A stretch of DNA of 11,031 nucleotides from Candidatus Aminicenantota bacterium (lineage in GTDB: Bacteria > Acidobacteriota > Aminicenantia > UBA2199). The stretch spans positions 1 through 11,031 of the forward strand of contig JAUWNT010000071.1 of NCBI GenBank assembly GCA_030612495.1. The letters run 5' to 3'. The notes beneath the pieces are model-generated. The model made no database searches. It saw only the letters and a list, made by a program, of their open reading frames with translations, and was not told the DNA's origin. The position numbers were made by a program, and so were the translations under genes. Each line of letters opens with the position of its first letter. Position 1 is the first letter of the stretch. Of this stretch, positions 6,503 to 11,031 are shown in pieces.

Positions 6503-8416
6503 TCACCAGCCACCACCACCACCTCCTCCACCTCCACCTCCGGAGAATCCTCCTCCAGAAGAACCAGAAGAACTACCTGGTGCAGATGATGGTATTGAAC
6601 TTGAAAACCCTGACAAAACTGCTCCTGTAAGTGTGCCAGCAGAAAAACGAGTTATAGATGAGCCATTATACCAACTTGTTCTGTATTCCTCTACTCCTTT
6701 CATGCTTGAATCAAGAACATCTTCAAACTGCTTTGCCCATTCATTTTCAACCTCTAAAGCAATGGCAAAAGAAAGATATTTTTCGAAAAGCTCTGGGGTG
6801 TTTTTTCTTGATGAAATCATATTAAACCTTTTCATCCTATCTTTTTCTGCTACTGATAAGTACAATTTAAAACCCTCTATTTTGTTCATCACCCCCCTAC
6901 CTTTTATTGTTGGTGCTTTAAGCAACTGATAAAATAAAGTGTTCACAAACATGATTAAAACAAGAAAAAATATAAAAGATATAGAAGTTGATTTATTCAG
7001 CATAAAAAGTCCAAAAATTTCTCCTGCCAAAAATGGAAGTGCAAAAAGCGTATTAAAAAGTGCCTGTCTAAAACTCTTCAATTTCCCTTTAAAAAAGAAT
7101 TGCTTCCAGGAGCTTAAAACAGATGAAAAAAGGAAAAACACTCCACATGTCCATCCTGAAAGCCATATTAACATAAAACTGCCAGCAGCTGATATTGGAG
7201 AACTGAGTACAGTAATAATTATCCCTAATATTGATAAAATAATACCAGGTACAAAATACTTAATATTAGAAAGGAAATATTTCCCTTCAAAAGAAAGCTT
7301 AAGACTTTTTTTCAATTTTCTAACTGCCTTCTGAAAAATCGAATAATTTGTGCTATCAAGTTCTATCTTATAATTAGTACTGAACAGACTTCTATATATT
7401 TTCAACTCTTCAGCAGAGAGATATTTGTCAGGATCTTTTTTATCTGTTTTGTTAATAGAGTAGTCATCGTCTTTTTCATTAATGATAAGAAACCCTTTAA
7501 TAGCAATATTGATTATTGAACATGTAAATATTTTTTTATCATATCCCATATTCATAATATACCTGATAGCTGCTGGGGAAAGGTCAGGAGGGGGCTCATA
7601 TAAAGGTATTATGGGACCTTCTCTGGGATCTTTTCCAACCCTGAACCACACAAAAATGTAATAAAGAAAAACAATTATGAGAAAAAATAACCCTTTAATA
7701 ATAAGCTGATTATCTTTAAGTATATATTTCAATTTTGTTATTTTATCAGGTCTTGTTACGTAACCTCTCTTCCACGATACAGCAATGGTCAGTCCCTCTT
7801 TGGGTTTGAGTTCCCGATTTGTTTCGAATAAAATATTAGCATTATCAACTTTTTTCACACTGTAATCACTTGCTTTTGTCCCATACTTTCCTGTATAAGC
7901 CATTACATTTAAAACATGTGCTTTAGCATACTTTGGTAGTATAATAGTTGCTGAAGCTCTTTCAATCGAGAAAGCCCAGAAATTTCCAGTAATATTATAA
8001 TAGAGCTCATCAAAATCATCAAAAAATCCAAGTTGTCTGTTTGTCTTATATGTTATTTCATAAGTATAAGTTCCAGGATGTAAGAATACATTTTTAGAAC
8101 CAATGTAAAGCCTTTTCCCATTTTCAATATTCTTAATATGATATGGCTCAGAAAAACCATTCTTTTTTACTGAGATCACATCAAAATCAACATTCCATCT
8201 TAAGCCTTTGTTCATATATTTTGTTGGGAAATCCCTAAAAATACCCCTCTTTATTGTTCTTCCCTGAGAAATAACCTTTATAATTTCTTTAACAACAAGT
8301 GAAGAATCTTCATTTACAGTTATAACAGAATCAAAACTTATTATTTTCTCTACTCTATAAGCAAAAAGGGAAATAGAAAAAAGTATAGCACTCAATATAA
8401 AAAATATTTTTTTCAT
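6503..8416 (-). CDS. DUF2207 (YciQ-like) membrane protein with Gly-rich tail (637 aa)
   Basis: Residues 1-20 form a signal peptide or anchor. An exported beta-rich DUF2207 domain follows (about 22-220), then a membrane segment at about 240-260, a cytoplasmic linker with the family motif P-L-Y-E-P-P-P-D-L-S-P at 271-281, and a cluster of three to four helices between about 387 and 500. Next is the conserved G-F-K-L-Y-L...A-E-K-D-R region (515-527) and A-I-A-L-E-V-E-N-E-W (551-560). The protein ends in a Ser/Gly tail and eleven consecutive glycines before a terminal Trp, which is typical of this family. The function is unproven; the frequent pairing with LemA suggests a membrane complex. The start has AGAGG six to seven bases upstream and lies 13 bases after the lemA stop, so the two are cotranscribed. 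The DUF2207 call is secure. Confidence 0.9.
   Translation of the reverse strand: MKKIFFILSAILFSISLFAYRVEKIISFDSVITVNEDSSLVVKEIIKVISQGRTIKRGIFRDFPTKYMNKGLRWNVDFDVISVKKNGFSEPYHIKNIENGKRLYIGSKNVFLHPGTYTYEITYKTNRQLGFFDDFDELYYNITGNFWAFSIERASATIILPKYAKAHVLNVMAYTGKYGTKASDYSVKKVDNANILFETNRELKPKEGLTIAVSWKRGYVTRPDKITKLKYILKDNQLIIKGLFFLIIVFLYYIFVWFRVGKDPREGPIIPLYEPPPDLSPAAIRYIMNMGYDKKIFTCSIINIAIKGFLIINEKDDDYSINKTDKKDPDKYLSAEELKIYRSLFSTNYKIELDSTNYSIFQKAVRKLKKSLKLSFEGKYFLSNIKYFVPGIILSILGIIITVLSSPISAAGSFMLIWLSGWTCGVFFLFSSVLSSWKQFFFKGKLKSFRQALFNTLFALPFLAGEIFGLFMLNKSTSISFIFFLVLIMFVNTLFYQLLKAPTIKGRGVMNKIEGFKLYLSVAEKDRMKRFNMISSRKNTPELFEKYLSFAIALEVENEWAKQFEDVLDSSMKGVEEYRTSWYNGSSITRFSAGTLTGAVLSGFSSSIPSSAPGSSSGSSGGGFSGGGGGGGGGGGW
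6509..6541 (-). repeat. Glycine-codon triplet repeat at the 3' end of the DUF2207 gene
   Basis: Eleven consecutive glycine codons (GGA, GGT and GGC mixed) encode the poly-Gly tail. This is a GC-rich, low-complexity tract in AT-rich DNA, and its copy number could vary between strains. Confidence 0.75.
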
Positions 8417-8429
8417 ACAAAACCTCTCA

Positions 8430-8978
8430 TTAATCTATATTAACTTTAGGTACAATTTCTTCTTTTATAGATTCTAAGTCAAAAAATTCCATTTCTTTGA
8501 ATTTAAATATACTTGCTACTATTAAAGATGGAAAAGATTGAACAAAAATATTGTTGTTGCGAACTGTTCCATTAAAATATCTCCTTGCATACTGTATTTG
8601 ATCTTCAATATCCACAAGCTCTTCTTGCAACTTTAAAAAATTTTTATTTGCTTTTAAATCAGGGTAATTTTCAACAACAGCAAATATCTTTAACATAGAA
8701 GTACTAAGAATTTTTTCTTCTATGCTTCTTTCATGAATTTGATAAGAATTCATAGCTCTTTTACGAGATTCTGTTATATTTTCAAATAAACTCTTTTCAT
8801 GCTTTGCATACGCTCTAACTGTATCAACAAGATTTGGTACTAAATTACAGCGTCTTTTAAGCTGAACCTCAATGCCACTCCACGCCTCTTCTGCCATATT
8901 CCTTAATCTAACAAATTTATTATATATTAGAAAAAAATAGAAAACTAAAAGAATAAAAATAATTACTGCAATCAACAT
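8430..8978 (-). CDS. lemA: LemA family membrane protein (182 aa)
   Basis: One N-terminal membrane helix (residues 2-19) is followed by a long coiled, all-helical domain with the LemA core: E-A-W-S-G-I-E-V-Q-L-K-R-R at 31-43, N-L-V-P-N-L-V-D-T-V at 45-54, I-Q-Y-A-R-R-Y-F-N at 128-136 and the closing F-P-S-L-I-V-A-S-I-F-K-F at 149-160. LemA proteins are membrane-anchored bundles of unsettled function, often encoded beside DUF2207/YciQ or TPM-domain genes, as here. The start at 8978 is preferred because AAGGAA sits about seven bases upstream, the helix begins directly after Met, and a promoter lies just upstream. An in-frame ATG at 9047 would add 23 residues but would overlap that promoter and has no ribosome site. 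DUF2207 follows after 13 bases. Confidence 0.92.
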   Translation of the reverse strand: MLIAVIIFILLVFYFFLIYNKFVRLRNMAEEAWSGIEVQLKRRCNLVPNLVDTVRAYAKHEKSLFENITESRKRAMNSYQIHERSIEEKILSTSMLKIFAVVENYPDLKANKNFLKLQEELVDIEDQIQYARRYFNGTVRNNNIFVQSFPSLIVASIFKFKEMEFFDLESIKEEIVPKVNID

Positions 8979-9005
8979 TTTAATTTCCTTATAAACATCG
9001 ATTTT

Positions 9006-9034
9006 ATTATAAAAAATTAGAGAAAAATAAACAA
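9006..9034 (-). promoter_or_regulatory. Candidate lemA-DUF2207 promoter
   Basis: On the minus strand, TTGTTT (9029-9034) and a perfect TATAAT (9006-9011) are 17 bases apart. The predicted start near 8999 gives a leader of about 20 nt carrying AAGGAA before the ATG at 8978. Confidence 0.5.
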
Positions 9035-9134
9035 ATAAAAAACCCATTTCAATTAAAGAGATGCCAGTGGTTGCAGCTTATATAAATTTTAACAGTAAAT
9101 TCTTAATTGAATTTGGAAATAATTGGAATAGAAA

Positions 9135-9172
9135 AAGGTCTTGATTTCTCATGTGAGAGAAATCAAGACTTT
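9135..9172 (-). terminator. Rho-independent terminator of the cold-shock gene
   Basis: A perfect 13-bp stem, GTCTTGATTTCTC (9138-9150) with its complement (9157-9169), closes a six-base loop, and flanking A/T bases can add a few pairs. Read on the minus strand, the stem lies 20 bases after the csp stop and is followed by CTTTTTC. It also insulates lemA from csp transcription. Confidence 0.85.
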
Positions 9173-9188
9173 ATCCGTTAAAAAAAGT

Positions 9189-9389
9189 TTATGTTTTTAC
9201 TACATTTGCAGCATAATCACCTTTTTCACTTTTGCGAATTTCAAATTCAACAGCTTGTCCTTCATCTAAAGACTTATAACCTGCACCCTGAATTTCACTG
9301 TGATGTACAAAGATGTCTTTTCCTTCATCCATTTCAATGAAACCAAAGCCTTTCTGTGGGTCAAACCATTTGACTTTTCCTTTAGCCAT
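9189..9389 (-). CDS. csp: CspA-family cold-shock / nucleic-acid chaperone protein (66 aa)
   Basis: This is a complete single cold-shock domain (OB-fold) with the usual opening M-x-x-G-x-V-K-W-F. RNP1 is at about 14-19 (K-G-F-G-F-I) and RNP2 at about 26-30 (D-I-F-V-H). Proteins of this kind bind single-stranded RNA and DNA and melt mRNA structure; some are cold-induced and others constitutive or growth-phase controlled. The length and residues are canonical. The ATG is preceded by GGAGGT about eight bases upstream, but that site lies inside a 12-bp hairpin (9396-9432). The gene is monocistronic: perfect-consensus promoter at 9505-9533, a leader of about 108 nt, and its own terminator at 9135-9172. 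The annotation is essentially certain. Whether it is cold-inducible here is inferred from the structured leader, not shown. Confidence 0.97.
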   Translation of the reverse strand: MAKGKVKWFDPQKGFGFIEMDEGKDIFVHHSEIQGAGYKSLDEGQAVEFEIRKSEKGDYAANVVKT

Positions 9390-9395
9390 ATTGTG

Positions 9396-9432
9396 TTACC
9401 TCCATTTAAATTTTAAAAGCAAATAGAGGTAA
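9396..9432 (-). promoter_or_regulatory. Hairpin sequestering the csp Shine-Dalgarno (possible RNA thermosensor)
   Basis: In the csp mRNA, UUACCUCUAUUU (complement of 9421-9432) can pair with AAAUGGAGGUAA (complement of 9396-9407). All 12 positions pair, 11 Watson-Crick and one G-U, around a 13-nt loop. The whole GGAGGU ribosome site is inside the stem, which ends six bases before the ATG. The 5' arm is thus a near-perfect anti-Shine-Dalgarno. The upstream leader also contains a 7-bp AAUAAUA/UAUUAUU stem (complement of 9441-9472) and an AGGUGA near the 5' end that could pair with UUACCU of the anti-SD arm. Confidence 0.7.
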
Positions 9433-9504
9433 AATTTTAGAATAATAAAAGTTGATTTTCTTGAATATTATTTGATCTCTCACCTATACTTACTATAAAA
9501 AAAA

Positions 9505-9533
9505 ATTATATCAAATCTATATATAAATGTCAA
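9505..9533 (-). promoter_or_regulatory. Perfect consensus sigma70-type promoter of csp
   Basis: On the minus strand, TTGACA (9528-9533), exactly 17 bases and TATAAT (9505-9510) match consensus at all 12 hexamer positions. The predicted start is near 9494-9498, which gives a leader of roughly 105-108 nt. Confidence 0.85.
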
Positions 9534-9570
9534 ATGGAATATGAAATTTTTATAATAATTAACTAAAATA

Positions 9571-9590
9571 GCATAAAGCAGTGAATATGC
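9571..9590. promoter_or_regulatory. Inverted repeat near the -35 region of the CGGC-domain gene
   Basis: GCATA (9571-9575) and TATGC (9586-9590) form a dyad with a ten-base centre, and flanking TA(G)/(C)TA extend the symmetry weakly. The right arm covers the -35 position of the upstream of the two -10 elements, so an operator is possible. The arms are short, so chance is not excluded. Confidence 0.3.
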
Positions 9591-9602
9591 CTACATTATA
9601 TG

Positions 9603-9620
9603 TGTTATAATTGGTATAAT
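9603..9620 (+). promoter_or_regulatory. Two tandem extended -10 elements for the CGGC-trmO unit
   Basis: TGTTATAAT (9603-9611) and TGGTATAAT (9612-9620) are both perfect extended -10 elements (TGnTATAAT), back to back. No good -35 hexamer is present for either, as is common with extended -10 promoters. Predicted starts near 9618 and 9627 give leaders of about 37-46 nt. Confidence 0.6.
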
Positions 9621-9663
9621 AGAGGAGTAAGTAAAAAATAAGACAAGACAGGAGGAATCAAAA

Positions 9664-10110
9664 ATGAAAGATAAAACAAAAATTGGAATCATCATATGTG
9701 ACCGCTACAGGATGTGTGCTGGAGGAAAATGCCTAAGAGCCCTCAAAAACAGAGAGGGGGCATTCAGTATTTATAAAAACGAAGAGGTTGAATTAGTTGG
9801 CTTTACAACTTGTGCTGGTTGCCCTGGCGGAAACATTGAATATGCTCCGGAAGAAATGAAGAAGAATGGAGCACAGGTCATTCATCTTGCAACTGGGTTG
9901 GTTGTAGGATACCCCCCATGTCCATATATAATATATTTTCGAGATTTTATCAAAGCACAATATAACATAGGGGTGATTATTGGAACACACCCAATACCAC
10001 AGAAATACTATAATACACATATGATACTGAAAACATGGGAGTCTCCAGAATGGAAAGAAATCATTCAGCCAACTTTAGTAGATGAAGAAACTCGTTTATC
10101 TTACGATTAA
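9664..10110 (+). CDS. CGGC-domain protein, putative metal-binding (148 aa)
   Basis: This small cytoplasmic protein matches the CGGC domain, a cysteine-rich family of unknown function predicted to bind metal. It opens with K-I-G-I-I-I-C12, then C18 and C23. The family core G-F-T-T-C50-A-G-C53-P-G-G follows, then V-I-H-L-A-T-G at 72-78 and the G-T-H-P block at 107-110. Six cysteines (12, 18, 23, 50, 53, 86) and His 74 and 109 are candidate ligands. Relatives, as I recall them, carry Cys at the position of Gly78 (HLATC); here the nearest Cys is residue 86 in P-P-C-P. The start is firm: GGAGGA sits seven bases before the ATG, below two extended -10 elements. trmO follows after 22 bases, so the two are probably cotranscribed. 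No substrate or partner is known. Confidence 0.82.
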   Translation: MKDKTKIGIIICDRYRMCAGGKCLRALKNREGAFSIYKNEEVELVGFTTCAGCPGGNIEYAPEEMKKNGAQVIHLATGLVVGYPPCPYIIYFRDFIKAQYNIGVIIGTHPIPQKYYNTHMILKTWESPEWKEIIQPTLVDEETRLSYD

Positions 10111-10132
10111 TAAAGGTTATAATAATGAAATT

Positions 10133-10612
10133 ATGAAGCAAATAATAATGCATCCAATAGGAATGATTCACTCACCTTACAAAAAAAGTAAGGATATTCC
10201 AATACAGGGGACTTTTAAAAAGGAAGTAGAAGCATGGCTTGAATTAGAAGATAGATATGTAAATGGACTAAAAGATCTGGATAAATTTAGCCATGCAATA
10301 ATAATATACTACTTTCATAAATCAAAAAAGGAACACATTGAGGGGAAGCCGTTTTTAGAAGAAAACAAACATGGAATGTTTGCCATAAGGAGCCCTAATC
10401 GCCCAAACCATATAGGATTTTCTGTTATTAATATAAAAAGCATAAATGGCAACAGGCTCTATTTTACAGAGGTTGATGTTTTAGATGGGACACCTCTCCT
10501 TGATATAAAACCATATGTTAAATATTTTGATAGCAGACATAATGTTACTTCAGGATGGATAGATAAGCATTTTAAAAATGGGAACATCCCAGATAAGACC
10601 ATTATAAAATAG
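10133..10612 (+). CDS. trmO: tRNA (N6-threonylcarbamoyladenosine37-N6)-methyltransferase TrmO (159 aa)
   Basis: TrmO (formerly TsaA/YaeB) uses S-adenosylmethionine to methylate t6A at position 37 of some ANN-decoding tRNAs. It has an unusual single-sheet beta-barrel fold. Signatures are H-P-I-G-M-I-H-S-P-Y at 7-16, R-S-P-N-R-P-N-H-I-G at 86-95 and D-V-L-D-G-T-P-L-L-D-I-K-P-Y at 115-128, all in family order. At 159 residues it is the short form, lacking the C-terminal extension of the enterobacterial protein. The start at 10133 is chosen because M-K-Q-I-I-M-H-P-I-G begins right at the conserved domain; an in-frame ATG at 10082 would overlap the CGGC gene by 29 bases and add a tail with no family match. 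The nearest ribosome site (AAAGG, 10112-10116) is rather far, at 16 bases, and fits a three-codon ORF at 10125 better. Confidence 0.9.
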   Translation: MKQIIMHPIGMIHSPYKKSKDIPIQGTFKKEVEAWLELEDRYVNGLKDLDKFSHAIIIYYFHKSKKEHIEGKPFLEENKHGMFAIRSPNRPNHIGFSVINIKSINGNRLYFTEVDVLDGTPLLDIKPYVKYFDSRHNVTSGWIDKHFKNGNIPDKTIIK

Positions 10613-10683
10613 AAAAAATTCAAAATAGGGATGGTGTTTTCTTTAAAAGCTTTACCTTATATTTCTCCTTTGAATGTTTTTAG

Positions 10684-11031
10684 CTACGAACTTGAAGGGT
10701 TTTCCAGGCCGTATCCCTGTTCTTTACTGGCTTTCTTCAGCCATATAGCAAGAAACATTGAAATAACTCCAAGACCTACAAGCATGAGAATCGGAATTGT
10801 ATAATTATAAATGGGCAATTCACCTGCTTTTCTCAGTTGTTCTATTTTTTCACTTATTTGCATGTTTGAAAGACCCTGGGCTTGTAAACCACTTCTAATG
10901 CTATGGAGTTTTGCTACAACTTTTGGGTTTACCCAATCAAGAACAGTTCCAATGCCTTTAAAGAATATTCCAAGTCCCCAGTTCTGGATAGTAAACATTG
11001 CAGCATATGCTGTGCCCAACCTTTTCGCTGG
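10684..11031 (-). CDS. Major facilitator superfamily transporter, C-terminal fragment
   Basis: This gene runs off the right edge of the window; the frame is open to 11031 and ends with TAG at 10684. The visible 115 residues begin P-A-K-R-L-G-T-A-Y-A-A-M-F-T-I-Q-N-W-G-L, matching the late helix of MFS carriers in which a G-T-A-Y...Q-N-x-G block precedes the last helices. A hydrophilic stretch of about 45 residues (V-N-P-K-V-V-A to about A-G-E-L) follows. The final membrane helix (about I-P-I-L-M-L-V-G to W-L-K-K) and a short cytoplasmic tail end the protein. The hydrophilic loop before the last helix is longer than in most MFS members and may be a subfamily trait. The substrate cannot be inferred. 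It is convergent with trmO across a 71-base gap. Confidence 0.75.
   Translation of the reverse strand, partial: PAKRLGTAYAAMFTIQNWGLGIFFKGIGTVLDWVNPKVVAKLHSIRSGLQAQGLSNMQISEKIEQLRKAGELPIYNYTIPILMLVGLGVISMFLAIWLKKASKEQGYGLENPSSS

Noticed and set aside
8979..9047. Longer lemA starting at the in-frame ATG at 9047
   Set aside because: It has no ribosome site there, overlaps a TATAAT promoter, and adds residues before the usual N-terminal helix; the ATG at 8978 has AAGGAA.
10082..10132. trmO starting at ATG 10082 inside the CGGC gene
   Set aside because: The extra 17 residues have no family match, and no ribosome site precedes this ATG.
10618..10675. Inverted repeat ATTCAAA/TTTGAAT as a bidirectional terminator between trmO and the MFS gene
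   Set aside because: The arms are 7 bp and pure low-complexity sequence, and the loop is over 40 nt. It is too weak to list, although a T-run follows on the plus strand.
1..11031. A novel defence, CRISPR, phage or biosynthetic system
   Set aside because: No repeat-spacer array, nuclease, transposase, integrase or toxin-antitoxin pair is visible; every sizeable gene falls into a recognisable housekeeping or membrane family.

Overview
This 11 kb window is AT-rich bacterial chromosome with short intergenic gaps, operon-style overlaps and consensus-like sigma70-type promoters. It contains no tRNA, rRNA, CRISPR array, insertion sequence or phage gene. Several features suggest an uncultured, probably anaerobic or marine/sediment bacterium from a poorly sampled phylum: the BNR-repeat protein, the one-chain aconitase/isopropylmalate dehydratase, the CGGC-domain protein, and degenerate GGGC-rich hairpin repeats between genes. 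The sequence does not allow a firm taxonomic call.

Layout. Positions 2-250 (+) are the tail of a BNR/Asp-box protein. A 308-base gap follows, with two copies of a diverged repeat and a weak terminator. A PilZ-domain protein (559-945, -) diverges from a three-gene overlapping operon (1098-3425, +): trans-polyprenyl diphosphate synthase, CYTH-domain protein and NDP-sugar-type nucleotidyltransferase. That operon meets meaB (3420-4553, -) tail to tail. Upstream of meaB on the minus strand lie a fused aconitase-family hydro-lyase (4633-6441), a DUF2207 membrane protein (6503-8416) and lemA (8430-8978). Next come a cold-shock gene (9189-9389, -) with its own terminator and a long leader, then a divergent pair on the plus strand: a CGGC-domain protein (9664-10110) and trmO (10133-10612). 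The window ends in the C-terminus of an MFS transporter (10684-11031, -).

How the genes work together. The 1098-3425 operon combines lipid-carrier or quinone side-chain synthesis with sugar-nucleotide chemistry, so an envelope role is likely but inferred. LemA and DUF2207 form a familiar membrane pair. MeaB implies a B12-dependent methylmalonyl-CoA mutase elsewhere in the genome. The aconitase-type enzyme beside it fits carboxylic-acid metabolism, but its substrate is not determined here.

The most notable signal is regulatory, not a new gene cluster. The cold-shock gene has a perfect TTGACA-N17-TATAAT promoter, a leader of about 108 nt, and a 12-bp hairpin that buries its Shine-Dalgarno sequence completely. 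The meaB promoter is placed so that the predicted transcript starts on the A of its ATG, suggesting leaderless translation. I found no convincing undescribed multi-gene defence or biosynthetic system.
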